Numbered from the stretch's first letter, positions 7,908 to 17,625 are shown. The stretch is 64,000 bases of DNA from Lysobacter sp. cf310 (GCF_900114355.1 NZ_FOSS01000001.1:707386-771385), one strand, 5' to 3'. Translations and numbers: made by a program. The notes: a model not told the origin generated them from the sequence alone.

Positions 7908-10900
7908 TCAGGCGTGGCCGCCGGCCTGCGGGGTTTCGCGCTCCAGCTTCTCCAGCTCGTGCGCGACCGCTTCGGGCGACTTGGTGTACTTGGCCAGCAG
8001 CACGTAGAACGCGGGCACGATGAACAGCGACAGCAGGGTCGAGAACGACACGCCGAAGATCACCACCACGCCGATGGTCGCGCGGCTGGCCGAGCCCGGG
8101 CCGCCGGCCAGCACCAGCGGAATCGCGCCGACCACGGTGGCGATCGAGGTCATCAGGATCGGGCGCAGGCGCACCGCCGAGGACTCGACGATGGCCTCGT
8201 GGATGGCGCGGCCTTCGTCGCGCAGCTGGTTGGCGAACTCGACGATCAGGATGCCGTTCTTGGCCGCCAGGCCGACCAGCATGACGATGCCGATCTGACT
8301 GAACAGATTCAGCGTGCCGCCGGTGAGGGCCAGGCCGATCAGGGCGCCGAGCACGCCCAAGGGCACGGTCAGCATGATCACGAACGGATGGATGAAGCTT
8401 TCGAACTGCGCCGCCAGCACCAGGTACACCACCAGCAAGGCGAGCGCGAAGGTCAGCAGCACGGCGCCGCCGGCGGCCTGGTATTCGCGCGACTCGCCCT
8501 TCCAGTCGATCTGGGCCTGGTCCGGCAACTCCTCGTGCACGACCTGGTTGAGCCAGGTGATCGCGTCGCCCATGCGATAGCCCGGCGACAGGCCGGCGCT
8601 GATGGTGATCGAGCGCAGGCGGTTGAAGCGGTTGAGGCTGCCGGGCTCGGCCAGCTCCTGCAGGGTCACCAGGTTGGACAGCGGCACCAGCCCGCCGTCG
8701 CGCGCGCGCACCTGGATCGCGGCCAGATCGGCCGGCGAGGCGCGCAGGGCCTTGTCCGACTGCACCACCACGTCGTATTCCTCGCCGTTCTGCACGAAGG
8801 TGGTGACGCGGCGCGAGCCCATCATGGTTTCCAGGGCATGGCCGATGTCGGTCACGCTCACGCCCAGGTCGGCGGCGCGCTGGCGGTCGATTTCGACCCG
8901 CATCTGCGGCCGGGTTTCCTTGTAGTCGGAATCGGCGGAGAAGAAACCGGGGTTCTTCTCGATGCGCGCGAGCAGCTTGTCGCGCCACTGCGCGAGCTCG
9001 GCGTACTCGGGGCCGCCGAGCACGATCTGGATCGGCTGGCCGCGCGTGCGCACCAGGCCGCCGCTGACCTGCGGCAGCGCGCGCACGCCCGTGAGCTGGC
9101 CGAGTTCGGCGCGCAGGCCGTCGGCGACGTCGGCGGTGCTGATGTCGCGCTTGTCCCAATCCTGCAGGAACACCGCGATGCGGCCGGTGTGCATTTCCTC
9201 GCTGGCGCCGAAACCGCCGGGCACGCGCGGGTTGTAGCGCTGGATGGTCTTGTCCGGGCCGACGTGCGCAGCCACGATTTTCTCGACCTGCTGGACCTGC
9301 TTGACCGTGTAGTCGAAGCCGGCACCCTCCGGGCCGATGATGGAGATCTGGAACGAACCGCGGTCTTCCGGCGGCGCGAGTTCGGAGGGCACGTAGCGGA
9401 ACAGGCCGTAACTGAGACCGATCGCGACCAGCATCAGGATGCCGAACAGCCAGGGCCGCTCGACGCTGCGGTCGAGCCAGCGCCGGTAGCGGCGGCTCAC
9501 CCCGTCCAGGCGCGCGTTGACCCAGCGGTTGATCGGGTTGGATTTTTCCTCGCTGTGCGGACGCACCAGCTTGGAGGACATCATCGGCGTCAGGGTCAGC
9601 GCCACGAACGCCGAGATCGCGACCGCGCCGGCCAGGGCCACCGACAACTCGCGGAACAGGCGCCCGGTGTTGCCTTCCATGAAGCCCACCGGCAGGAACA
9701 CCGCCACCAGCACCGCGGTGGTGGCGATCACCGCGAACGCGACCTGCTTGGTGCCGCGCGCGGCCGCGACCAGTTTGGGCTCGCCCAGGTCGGCGCGGCG
9801 CTGGATGTTCTCCAGCACCACGATGGCGTCGTCGACCACCAGGCCGATACACAAGACCAGGGCGAGCAGGGTCAGCAGGTTGATCGAGAAGCCGAACAGG
9901 TACAGCGGAATGAAGGCGGCGATCAGGCACACCGGCACCGTCACCGCCGGAATCAGGGCGGCGCGGAAGCTGCCCAGGAACAGCCAGATCACGATCAGCA
10001 CCAGCACGATCGCCTCGGCCAGCGTGTGGTACACGCGCTCCACCGCCGATTCGATGAACACCGTGGTGTCGAAGGCGACGAAGATGTCGGTGCCCTGCGG
10101 CAGCGAGGGCCGGATGGTGTCGGCGGCCTTGCGCACGGCCAGGGCCACGTCGAGGCTGTTGGCGGTGGAGGTCTTGACGATGCCCAGGCCGATGTTGGGC
10201 TCGCCGTTGCTGCGGTAGTAGGCGCGGCGCTCGGCCGAATCCAGCTGGATCTTGGCGACGTCGCCCAGGCGCACCACGTAGCCGTCGACGCCTTTGCGCA
10301 GCGGAATCTGGGCGAAGTCCTCGGGCTTCTGGTAGCTGCGCGCCACGCGCAGGGTGAAATCGCGGGTTTCCGATTCGATGCGGCCGGCCGGCAGTTCGAC
10401 GTTCTCGGCGCGCAGCGCGGCCTCGACTTCGTTGACGGTGATGTCGCGCGCGGCCAGGGCGTCGCGGTCCAGCCAGATCCGCATCGCGTAGCGCTGCTGG
10501 CCGCCGATGCGGACCTGGGCCACGCCGTCCACCGAGGACAGGCGGTCGACCACGTAACGCTCCGCATAATCGGACAGCTGCAGCGTGTCCATCTGCTTGG
10601 AGCTCATGTTGAGCCAGATGATCGGGTCGGCGTCGCTTTCGACCTTTTCGATCTGCGGCGGATCGGCCTCCTCGGGCAGACGGTTGGTGACCCGGCTGAC
10701 CGCGTCGCGCACGTCGTTGGCGGCGGCTTCGATCTCGCGCTGCAGGGTGAACTCGATGCTGATCGAGGCGCGGCCGTTGACGCTGCGCGACTCGATGGTC
10801 TCGATGCCTTCGATGCCGGCCAAGGCATCCTCCAGCACCTGGGTGATGCGGGTTTCGACCACCGCGGCCGAAGCGCCCGGATAGGTCACGTCGACCGAGA

Positions 10901-11033
10901 CGATGGGCGGATCGATCGCCGGCAGTTCGCGCAGGGTCAGGCGCGAAAACGCCATCACGCCCAGGGTGATCAGCAGCAGGCTCATCACGGTGGCGAACAC
11001 CGGACGGCGGATCGAGAGGTCGGAGATATTCAT
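7908..11033 (-). CDS. RND efflux transporter permease subunit (HAE1 type)
   Basis: 1041 residues, the standard length for a hydrophobe/amphiphile efflux RND pump. It is a proton-driven inner-membrane trimer that extrudes drugs through an adaptor and an outer-membrane channel. Seen: N-terminal DLSIRRPVFATVMSL, TM4 with the proton-relay pair in GLVVDDAIVVLENI, twelve membrane spans in two sets, two large periplasmic porter loops, and the late LVGLAAKNGILIVEFAN motif. It follows its adaptor gene by 49 bp and ends at a shared hairpin. No outer-membrane factor is encoded nearby, so a TolC-like partner must come from elsewhere. Confidence 0.96.
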   Translation of the reverse strand: MNISDLSIRRPVFATVMSLLLITLGVMAFSRLTLRELPAIDPPIVSVDVTYPGASAAVVETRITQVLEDALAGIEGIETIESRSVNGRASISIEFTLQREIEAAANDVRDAVSRVTNRLPEEADPPQIEKVESDADPIIWLNMSSKQMDTLQLSDYAERYVVDRLSSVDGVAQVRIGGQQRYAMRIWLDRDALAARDITVNEVEAALRAENVELPAGRIESETRDFTLRVARSYQKPEDFAQIPLRKGVDGYVVRLGDVAKIQLDSAERRAYYRSNGEPNIGLGIVKTSTANSLDVALAVRKAADTIRPSLPQGTDIFVAFDTTVFIESAVERVYHTLAEAIVLVLIVIWLFLGSFRAALIPAVTVPVCLIAAFIPLYLFGFSINLLTLLALVLCIGLVVDDAIVVLENIQRRADLGEPKLVAAARGTKQVAFAVIATTAVLVAVFLPVGFMEGNTGRLFRELSVALAGAVAISAFVALTLTPMMSSKLVRPHSEEKSNPINRWVNARLDGVSRRYRRWLDRSVERPWLFGILMLVAIGLSYGLFRYVPSELAPPEDRGSFQISIIGPEGAGFDYTVKQVQQVEKIVAAHVGPDKTIQRYNPRVPGGFGASEEMHTGRIAVFLQDWDKRDISTADVADGLRAELGQLTGVRALPQVSGGLVRTRGQPIQIVLGGPEYAELAQWRDKLLARIEKNPGFFSADSDYKETRPQMRVEIDRQRAADLGVSVTDIGHALETMMGSRRVTTFVQNGEEYDVVVQSDKALRASPADLAAIQVRARDGGLVPLSNLVTLQELAEPGSLNRFNRLRSITISAGLSPGYRMGDAITWLNQVVHEELPDQAQIDWKGESREYQAAGGAVLLTFALALLVVYLVLAAQFESFIHPFVIMLTVPLGVLGALIGLALTGGTLNLFSQIGIVMLVGLAAKNGILIVEFANQLRDEGRAIHEAIVESSAVRLRPILMTSIATVVGAIPLVLAGGPGSASRATIGVVVIFGVSFSTLLSLFIVPAFYVLLAKYTKSPEAVAHELEKLERETPQAGGHA

Positions 11034-11082
11034 CGTCGCTCAGCCCCGTGGCGCGCTGACGTTGCACGGCATGCGCAGGCGC

Positions 11083-12183
11083 TCAACCATTGCCGGCGCC
11101 CTTCGCGGCCGCGGCGGGCTTGGCGCCGCCCTCGACCACCTTGCTGCCCACGCGCAGCTTGCCGGTGCCGTCCACCACCACGCGCTCGCCGGCCTTGAGG
11201 CCTTCGACGATCTCGGCCAAGCCTTCGCGGCGCGTACCGATCTTGACGTCGGCGCGCTCGACCGTGCCGTCGGGCTTGACCCGATACACGAAGGAATCGT
11301 TGCCGACCTGGACCACCGCGATCTCCGGAATCAGCAGGGCCTGGCGCTGCGGACGTTCCAGGGTGATCTGGACCAGCATGCCCGGACGCAGCACGCGGTC
11401 GTCGTTGGCGAAGTCGCCGCGCACGGTGATCGCGCGCGTGGTCGGATCGACGCGCGCGTCGACGGTGCTGACCTGGCCTTCGAAGACGCGGCCCGGATAG
11501 GCCGCGCTGGTGCCGCTGACGTGCTGGCCCGGCGCGATGTCGGCCAACAGGGTCTCCGGCACCGGGAAATCGACGTAGACGCGCGCGGTGTCGTCCAGGG
11601 TCGCGATCGGCGTGCCCGGCGTGACCAGCGAGCCCGGACTGACCTGGCGGATGCCGAGCACGCCGCTGAACGGCGCGCGGATCACGCGGTTGTCGAGATC
11701 GGCGGCCATCTGCGCCACGCGCGCGCGCGCCGCGTCGCGGGTCGCGCGCTGGGTGTCCAGGGCCGAGCGCGCGATCAGCTGCTGCCCGGCCAGTTCGGTC
11801 TGGCGCTGGTACAGGCTGTCGGCTTCCTTGGCGGTGGCCTGGGCCTGCTCCAGCGCGGCCTGCTGGACCTGGCCGGTCAGGGTGATCAGCGGCGCGCCGG
11901 CGGCGACCACGTCGCCGCTGTCGAAATGCACGCGCTGCACGGTCTCGCTGACCTTGGCGGTCACGGTCACCGATTCGCGCGCCTTGACGTTGCCCAGCGC
12001 CTGCACGGTGTCGTTCCAGGGCCGCATCGCGGCGGCCTGGATGGTCACGGGCACCGGCCGGTCGCCGCCGCCACCACCTGGTTGGCGTTCCTCGCCCTTG
12101 CTGCAGGCCGCCATGGCCAGTACGACAACGAGCGCGCAGCCGACGCGGGAGCTAGCTGCACGGAATCCGGGGGCAAGGCGCAT
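11083..12183 (-). CDS. RND efflux periplasmic adaptor lipoprotein
   Basis: 366 residues, membrane-fusion-protein family. An N-terminal signal ends at a lipobox-like MAAC followed by SKGEE, so it should be lipid-anchored in the inner membrane facing the periplasm. Domains run barrel-sandwich (RESVTVTAKVSETVQRVHFD, VIRAPFSGVLGIRQV), helical hairpin (Ala/Gln-rich, about residues 105-155), beta-barrel and membrane-proximal (LLIPEIAVVQVGNDSFVYRV). It bridges the RND permease to an outer-membrane channel and is first in the operon. The ATG at 12183 was chosen because the longer frame upstream has no signal sequence at its start and runs through the divergent cysteine synthase gene. Confidence 0.95.
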   Translation of the reverse strand: MRLAPGFRAASSRVGCALVVVLAMAACSKGEERQPGGGGGDRPVPVTIQAAAMRPWNDTVQALGNVKARESVTVTAKVSETVQRVHFDSGDVVAAGAPLITLTGQVQQAALEQAQATAKEADSLYQRQTELAGQQLIARSALDTQRATRDAARARVAQMAADLDNRVIRAPFSGVLGIRQVSPGSLVTPGTPIATLDDTARVYVDFPVPETLLADIAPGQHVSGTSAAYPGRVFEGQVSTVDARVDPTTRAITVRGDFANDDRVLRPGMLVQITLERPQRQALLIPEIAVVQVGNDSFVYRVKPDGTVERADVKIGTRREGLAEIVEGLKAGERVVVDGTGKLRVGSKVVEGGAKPAAAAKGAGNG

Positions 12184-12471
12184 GCGGTTCTCTGAACGGG
12201 GAACACGGGAGGGAGGCTGGACGCAGCGCCGCAACAGGCGCGTGCAGACCCAACCGGGCGATTCTAGCGGCCCTGCGTTAACGTTCGCGTGGGCCATTGG
12301 TTGACGCTGCCTGGCCCGCGTGGCCGGATGATGCCGCTCAGCGCGTGTAAGGTTTGCCGAATGTGGCGGGTCGCCCGCGGCCGCGCATCGGGCCGGTGCC
12401 CGCCGCGGCGGCGGCCTGCCCCGTTCGCCTCCCCACTCCCCTCTTGTTCCCCCGCCCAGGAGCCGTACGCC

Positions 12472-13428
12472 ATGATCCACGACAGCATTCTCGACACGAT
12501 AGGCCGCACGCCGATCGTGCGCCTGCACCGCATCGCCCCCTCGCACGTGACCTTGTACGCCAAGGTCGAGTCCTTCAATCCCGGCGGCTCGGTCAAGGAC
12601 CGCCTGGCGATCGCGATCATCCTCGACGCCGAAGCGCGCGGCCTGCTCAAGCCCGGCGACACCGTGGTCGAGGCGACCTCGGGCAACACCGGCGTGGCCC
12701 TGGCGATGGTGTGCGCGGCGCGCGGTTACAAATTCGTGGCGACGATGGCGGAAACCTTCTCGATCGAACGCCGCAAGCTGATGCGCGCCTACGGCGCCAA
12801 AGTGATCCTGACCCCGGCCGCCGAGCGCGGCAGCGGCATGGTCCGGCGCGCCGAAGAACTGGCCAAGCAGCACGGCTGGTTCCTCGCCCGCCAGTTCCAG
12901 AACCCGGCCAATCCGGCGTATCACCGCCAGACCACGGCGGCGGAAATCCTGCAGGACTTCGCCGGTCGCAGGCTGGATCATTTCGTCACCGGCTGGGGCA
13001 CCGGCGGCACCCTCACCGGCGTCGGCGAAATGCTGAAACTGGCGCGGCCGGAGGTGCGCGTGACCGTGTCCGAACCGGCCGGCGCATCATTGCTCAGCGG
13101 CAAGGAATGGCAGCCGCACAAGATCCAGGGCTGGACTCCGGACTTCATCCCCGAGGTGCTCAACCCGCAGGCCGCCGACGCGATCCTGCCGATCGACGAC
13201 CTGCTCGCGCGCGACACCGCGCGCCGGCTCGCGTCCGAGGAAGGCGTGTTCGTCGGCATCTCGGCCGGCGCCACCGTGGCCGCAGCGCTGGAAGTCGCGC
13301 AAGGCGCGGCGCCGGGCTCGGCGATCCTGGCCATGCTGCCCGACACCGGCGAGCGCTACCTCAGCACCATCCTGTTCGAAGGCGTCAACGAAGGCTCCGA
13401 CGACGAATGGCTGGCCAGTCTGTCCTGA
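12472..13428 (+). CDS. cysK: Cysteine synthase (O-acetylserine sulfhydrylase)
   Basis: 318 residues, PLP fold-type II. It makes L-cysteine from O-acetylserine and sulfide. The PLP Schiff-base lysine is in FNPGGSVKDRLA. The substrate loop TSGNTGVALA and the phosphate-binding GWGTGGTLTGVG are intact, and the ISAGATVAAA segment near the C-terminus also fits. Length and the DSILDTIGRTPIVRL start match CysK; CysM is not excluded. The ATG at 12472 was preferred over a 61-residue in-frame extension of no family similarity. A divergent 288-bp gap separates it from the efflux adaptor. Confidence 0.95.
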   Translation: MIHDSILDTIGRTPIVRLHRIAPSHVTLYAKVESFNPGGSVKDRLAIAIILDAEARGLLKPGDTVVEATSGNTGVALAMVCAARGYKFVATMAETFSIERRKLMRAYGAKVILTPAAERGSGMVRRAEELAKQHGWFLARQFQNPANPAYHRQTTAAEILQDFAGRRLDHFVTGWGTGGTLTGVGEMLKLARPEVRVTVSEPAGASLLSGKEWQPHKIQGWTPDFIPEVLNPQAADAILPIDDLLARDTARRLASEEGVFVGISAGATVAAALEVAQGAAPGSAILAMLPDTGERYLSTILFEGVNEGSDDEWLASLS

Positions 13429-13453
13429 GCCCCACGCGCTGAGCCGCGCACGC

Positions 13454-14083
13454 ATGCAGCCTTCGGCGCGCAACCTGCTGCTGTCCAACGCCGCGACCCT
13501 GGTCGCGGCGTTGGCGCTGGATTGGAATGTGGGCTGGCTGTTGTGGGCGTACTGGATCCAGAGCGTGATCGTCGGCTACTACGCGCGCGAACGCATGCTG
13601 TCCCTGCGCGAATTCAGCACCGAGGGCTTCACTTCCGGCGGCCAGCGCGTGCCGGAGAACGAGGACGGCAAGCGCTCGACCGCGCGCTTCTTCGTCTTCC
13701 ACTACGGCTTCTTCCACCTGGGCTATCTGGTGTTCCTGTTCGCCCAGCACCGCGTATCCGGCATGTTCGACTGGCTGGTGCTGGTGGCCTGCGGCGTCTC
13801 GTTCGCGCTGTCGCAGCGCAAGACCTACGAGGTCCAGCACGCGGCCGATCTGCGCGGCCGGCCCAACCTGGGCGCGCTGATGTTCACGCCCTACCTGCGC
13901 GTGCTGCCGATGCACCTGACCATCCTGTTCGGCGCCGGCGGCCACGGCACCTTCGCGCTGCTGGTGTTCTGCGCGCTCAAGACCGCCTCGGACCTGGGCC
14001 TGGACGCGATCGACCGGCGCATGGCCGAACGCGCCGCGCTCAAGCGGCCGGCAACGCGCGGCGACGCCGCGCGCGAGGAATAG
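13454..14083 (+). CDS. DUF6498-like integral membrane protein
   Basis: 209 residues with about five or six hydrophobic segments. The opening LLLSNAATLVAALALDWNVGWLLWAYWIQS and the FFVFHYGFFHLGYLVFL segment with paired aromatics are typical of the DUF6498 group, whose function is unknown. The C-terminus is basic and cytoplasmic. It starts 25 bp after cysK and may share its transcript, but no functional link is evident. Confidence 0.75.
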   Translation: MQPSARNLLLSNAATLVAALALDWNVGWLLWAYWIQSVIVGYYARERMLSLREFSTEGFTSGGQRVPENEDGKRSTARFFVFHYGFFHLGYLVFLFAQHRVSGMFDWLVLVACGVSFALSQRKTYEVQHAADLRGRPNLGALMFTPYLRVLPMHLTILFGAGGHGTFALLVFCALKTASDLGLDAIDRRMAERAALKRPATRGDAAREE

Positions 14084-14106
14084 GCTTTCGACTCGTAGGA
14101 TGCGAT

Positions 14107-14163
14107 GAGCGCAGCGAACCGCATCGCCGCGATGCCGCGGCAGCGGTGCGGTTCGCTGCGCTC
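14107..14163. repeat. Palindromic repeat, GATGCGGTGAGC-related family
   Basis: Perfect 17-bp inverted arms at 14107-14123 (GAGCGCAGCGAACCGCA) and 14147-14163. The element is embedded in a longer imperfect palindrome that begins with the GTAGGATGCG sequence also found at 18297-18713. It lies between two convergent genes. Confidence 0.75.
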
Positions 14164-14199
14164 GCCACCCTTGCGGTCGAGTCCGAGCTTCGCGGCCGA

Positions 14200-14724
14200 C
14201 TAAAGCCAGCCCGCTTCCCACAGATAGCCGACCGTCGCGATCGCGACCGCCAGCAGCGCGTACACCACCAGCTTGCGGTCGCTCTCGTCGTGCTGCACGG
14301 TCGGCGTGCGCACCGAAGTCACGCTGGGGCGCGAGCTTGCCGCATTGTGCGCCACCGTCGCGGTCCTGGTATGCGCGTGCAGATGCGCTTCGACGCGCTC
14401 CTTGGCGGTGCGCAGGTCCATGCCGGTCTGGTGCAGGACCTTGATCGCCTCGATGGTCTTGCCCTGCGACAAGGCCAGCAGCGCCGCCGCCGGCAGGCCG
14501 CCGTGCGCGCCCGTCGCGGCCTTGGCGTTGGTGCTGGTGTGGGACGAACTGCCCGCATGCGGCAAGGGCCGGCTGTTGCGCCAGGCCTCGACCGCTTCCT
14601 TGGCCAGGCGCAGTTCGATCCGGCCGTTGGCGTCGCGCACCAGCTTGATCGCGGTGATCAGATCGCCGCGCGCGACCGCCGCGGCGGCCTCCGGGGAGAT
14701 CGCGACCTTCTTGGGATCCGCCAT
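14200..14724 (-). CDS. Membrane-anchored protein with two ribosomal L7/L12 C-terminal-like repeats
   Basis: 174 residues. Two copies of a ~32-residue motif resemble the L7/L12 C-terminal domain core: residues ~17-48 (AVARGDLITAIKLVRD, LRLAKEAVEAW) and ~84-115 (ALSQGKTIEAIKVLHQTG, LRTAKERVEAHL). A Ser/Thr/His-rich linker follows each copy. One transmembrane helix (about 151-168) ends the protein, which is therefore probably tail-anchored with the repeats in the cytoplasm. In ribosomes this fold recruits translation GTPases; a similar partner here is speculation. The ATG at 14724 has AGGAGG upstream. Confidence 0.7.
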   Translation of the reverse strand: MADPKKVAISPEAAAAVARGDLITAIKLVRDANGRIELRLAKEAVEAWRNSRPLPHAGSSSHTSTNAKAATGAHGGLPAAALLALSQGKTIEAIKVLHQTGMDLRTAKERVEAHLHAHTRTATVAHNAASSRPSVTSVRTPTVQHDESDRKLVVYALLAVAIATVGYLWEAGWL

Positions 14725-14923
14725 GCGCTGCCTCCTGCATCGACTGCGGCCAGTCTAACCGCCTTTGCGGTGCGGCCGGATTAGCTAAATAGCGCTAGGC
14801 GCGGCGATGGGGCGCGGCCGACGCGAACCGCCCGCCCTCCTCCGGCGCGGCGCTGCCTTCTCGGCCGGGCACCGCCTTCGGTCGCCGCTGGCGGCGGCAG
14901 GACAAGCCAAAAGGCGGCGCGAC

Positions 14924-14955
14924 AAACAAAAACGCCGGCACTGGGCCGGCGTTTT
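14924..14955 (-). terminator. Intrinsic terminator of the aldolase gene
   Basis: Stem AACGCCGGC (14931-14939) / GCCGGCGTT (14945-14953) with a 5-nt loop. Read on the minus strand it is followed by TTTTTGTTTG. It lies 22 bp after the fba stop. The rest of the 250-bp gap holds no recognised feature. Confidence 0.85.
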
Positions 14956-14975
14956 CGCTGCAGCGGGCGGCGCAG

Positions 14976-15986
14976 TTAGGCGGCCGACTGCCACTGGCCC
15001 AGGGCGGCCAGGCCGTTGTCGCGCGCACGCGCGAACACGGTCTGCTGCGCCGAGGCGACGTTGTTGACCAGGTCCTGCGACCACAACTTGAGCGCGGCCG
15101 ACTGCATGGCGCGGCCGTAGGAGAACGACAGCGGCCACGGGTTCGGGCCCATGCGGTTCATCGCGTCCAGGTGCGCGGTCGCGGCTTCGTCGGACTGGCC
15201 GCCGGACAGGAACACGATGCCCGGCAGGGTCGCCGGCACGGTCGACTTCAGGCACTGCAGGGTGGCGGCGGCGACTTCCTCGACGCTGGCCTGCTCGTCG
15301 CAGGTCGAACCCGGCAGCACCATCGAGGCCTTCAGGATGGTGCCTTCCAGCATCACGCTCTGCTCGTACAGCGCGCCGAACAGCGAGCGCAGCACGACCT
15401 CGGTGACTTCGAAGCAGGTGTCGATGTCGTGGCTGCCGTCCATGATCACTTCCGGCTCGACCATCGGCACCAGGCCCTGCTCCTGGCAGAGCGCGGCGTA
15501 GCGCGCCAGGGCATGGCTGTTGGCTTCGATGCAGGTGCCCGACGGGATGTCGTCGCCGATGTTGATGACCGCACGCCACTTGGCGAAACGCGCGCCGAGC
15601 TTGTAGTACTCCTCCAGGCGAGCGCGCAGGCCGTCCAGGCCCTCGGTAACCACTTCGCCGGGGAAGCCGGCCAACGGCTGCGGGCCCTTGTCGACCTTGA
15701 TGCCCGGAATGATGCCGTTGTCGGCCATCAGCTTGGTGAACGGCACGCCGGCTTTGGTCGACTGGCGGATGGTTTCGTCGTACAGGATCGCGCCGGAGAT
15801 GTAGTCGCCCAGCTTGGGCGTGCTCAGCAGCAGCTCGCGGTAGGCGCGGCGCTGTTCTTCGCTGTTCTCGATGCCGACGCCGGCGAAACGCTTGGCGATG
15901 GTGGCGTTGGACTCATCGATGGCGATGATGCCCTTGCCCGCGGCGACCATGGCCTGGGCGGTTTCGGCAAGCTGTTCGATGCTCAT
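14976..15986 (-). CDS. Class I fructose-bisphosphate aldolase
   Basis: 336 residues, the Schiff-base (class I) aldolase type also found in xanthomonads. It cleaves fructose-1,6-bisphosphate to dihydroxyacetone phosphate and glyceraldehyde-3-phosphate. Seen: AGKGIIAIDESNATIAKRF near the N-terminus, the GIKVDKG segment, the Schiff-base lysine in GTILKASMVLPGS, and the FLSGGQSDEAAT phosphate-binding region. The ATG at 15986 (MSIEQLAETAQ) matches the usual start. It lies 172 bp downstream of pyk on the same strand and belongs to the dispersed carbon-metabolism set tkt, gapA, pgk, pyk, fba. Confidence 0.96.
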   Translation of the reverse strand: MSIEQLAETAQAMVAAGKGIIAIDESNATIAKRFAGVGIENSEEQRRAYRELLLSTPKLGDYISGAILYDETIRQSTKAGVPFTKLMADNGIIPGIKVDKGPQPLAGFPGEVVTEGLDGLRARLEEYYKLGARFAKWRAVINIGDDIPSGTCIEANSHALARYAALCQEQGLVPMVEPEVIMDGSHDIDTCFEVTEVVLRSLFGALYEQSVMLEGTILKASMVLPGSTCDEQASVEEVAAATLQCLKSTVPATLPGIVFLSGGQSDEAATAHLDAMNRMGPNPWPLSFSYGRAMQSAALKLWSQDLVNNVASAQQTVFARARDNGLAALGQWQSAA

Positions 15987-16158
15987 GGACGTCCTGGGGA
16001 GCGGTGGGAAGCCCGCAATTATAGCGGCTGGCGACGACAGCCGCCCCCGCGCGCCGTTCAGACGCGCCAGTCCGTTGCAGGGCCTGGCGGTAACCGTTTT
16101 CAAGTCGAGCCGCGCAGCACCGGAAAGCTGCACCGCAGGCCGGGACGCCGGGCCAGGC

Positions 16159-17625
16159 TCAGAGCTCGCCCAGACCCTCGGCGCAGCCGCTGGCGCCGAC
16201 CTGGAGCAGGCGCAGGGTGTTGGTGGCGCCGTGCTGTTCCATGGTGTCGCCGCTGGTGAAGATCACGCGCTCGCCGATCGCCAGCTTGCCGGTGTCGAAC
16301 AACTGCTTGACCGCGCTGCGCGCGGCGTCGCGCGAGGCCAGGCCGCGGCTGTCGAAATCGATCGGGTAGACGTCGCGCATCAGGGCCATGCGCCGGCGCG
16401 CGCCGTCGTGGCGCGAGAACGCGTAGATCGGCGAGTTGGAACGGAACCGCGACAGGAAGCGCGCGGTGCCGCCGGACTCGGTCATGGCCACGATCGCGCG
16501 CACGCCGATGTGCTCGGATACGAACATCGCCGCCATCGCGATGGCCTGGTCGGCGCGTTCGAGGTTGCGCGGCGCGGCTTCGAAATCGGTGTCGTGATCG
16601 AACTGGCGCTCGGCGCCCAGGCAGATGCGCGCCATCGCCTCGACCGCCTTGACCGGGTAGCGGCCGGCCGCGGATTCCTGCGACAGCATCACCGCGTCGG
16701 TGCCGTCGATCACGGCGTTGGCCACGTCCAGCACTTCGGCGCGGGTCGGGATCGGGCTGTCGACCATCGACTGCAGCATCTGGGTGGCGGTGATGACCAC
16801 GCGGTTGCGCGCCAGCGATTCGCGGATGATCTTCTTCTGCAGGCCGGGCAGTTCGGCGTCGCCGATCTCCACGCCCAGGTCGCCGCGCGCGACCATCACC
16901 ACGTCGCTGGCCTCGACGATCTCGGCCAGGTTCTCGATCGCCTCGGCGCGCTCGATCTTGGACACCAGCGCGGCATCGCTGCCGGCGGCGCGCGCGATCC
17001 GGCGGGCCTCGTTCATGTCCTCGGCGTTGCGGCAGAACGAGACCGCGATGAAGTCGGCGCCGAGCTCGGCCGCGACCGCGATCAATTCCTTGTCGCGCTC
17101 GGTCAGCGCGCCCAGCGACAGGCCGCCGCCCTGCTTGTTCAGACCCTTGCGGTCGGAGAGCGCGCCATCGTTGAGCACGGTGTTGACGATGCGCTGGCCC
17201 TCGACCGCGTCCACGCGCAACTGCAGCAGGCCGTCGTCGAGCAGCAGCACGTCGCCGGGTTCGACGTCGTTGGGCAGGCCCAGATAGCTCACCCCGACCT
17301 CGCGCAGGCTGCCGGGCGGCGCGTCGACGCTGGCGACCAGATCGAAGCGGTCGCCGGCCTTGAGCAAGACCTTGCCGTCGGCGAAACGCTCGATGCGGAT
17401 CTTCGGGCCCGGCAGGTCGGCCAGGATGCCGACCTCCACCCCGACCCGTTGCGCGGCTTCGCGCACCGCGGTCGCGCGCGCGATCTGCGAGGACGGATCG
17501 CCGTGCGAGAAATTGAGTCGGACCACGTCGACGCCGGCGGTCAGCAGCGCGTCGAGCACGCCCGGCGGATCGGTGGCCGGGCCGAGGGTGGCGAGGATCT
17601 TGGTGCGACGAGGATTGGCGGGCAT
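16159..17625 (-). CDS. pyk: Pyruvate kinase
   Basis: 488 residues, full length. It converts phosphoenolpyruvate and ADP to pyruvate and ATP, the last step of glycolysis. Seen: RTKILATLGPATD, GVDVVRLNFSHGD, DLPGPKIRIERF, the catalytic lysine in LVSKIERAEAIENL, VARGDLGVEIG, and TATQMLQSMVDSPIPTRAEV. A C-terminal regulatory domain follows. The ATG at 17625 is preceded by a 71-bp gap to the divergent GNAT gene. Confidence 0.97.
   Translation of the reverse strand: MPANPRRTKILATLGPATDPPGVLDALLTAGVDVVRLNFSHGDPSSQIARATAVREAAQRVGVEVGILADLPGPKIRIERFADGKVLLKAGDRFDLVASVDAPPGSLREVGVSYLGLPNDVEPGDVLLLDDGLLQLRVDAVEGQRIVNTVLNDGALSDRKGLNKQGGGLSLGALTERDKELIAVAAELGADFIAVSFCRNAEDMNEARRIARAAGSDAALVSKIERAEAIENLAEIVEASDVVMVARGDLGVEIGDAELPGLQKKIIRESLARNRVVITATQMLQSMVDSPIPTRAEVLDVANAVIDGTDAVMLSQESAAGRYPVKAVEAMARICLGAERQFDHDTDFEAAPRNLERADQAIAMAAMFVSEHIGVRAIVAMTESGGTARFLSRFRSNSPIYAFSRHDGARRRMALMRDVYPIDFDSRGLASRDAARSAVKQLFDTGKLAIGERVIFTSGDTMEQHGATNTLRLLQVGASGCAEGLGEL

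Noticed and set aside
7914-11198. 1094-residue open frame antisense to the RND permease
   Set aside because: His/Gln/Arg-rich translation typical of the reverse strand of a GC-rich gene; no domains, and the minus-strand permease is unambiguous.
12289-12471. 61-residue N-terminal extension of cysteine synthase
   Set aside because: Arg/Pro-rich with no family similarity; the ATG at 12472 gives the standard CysK start.
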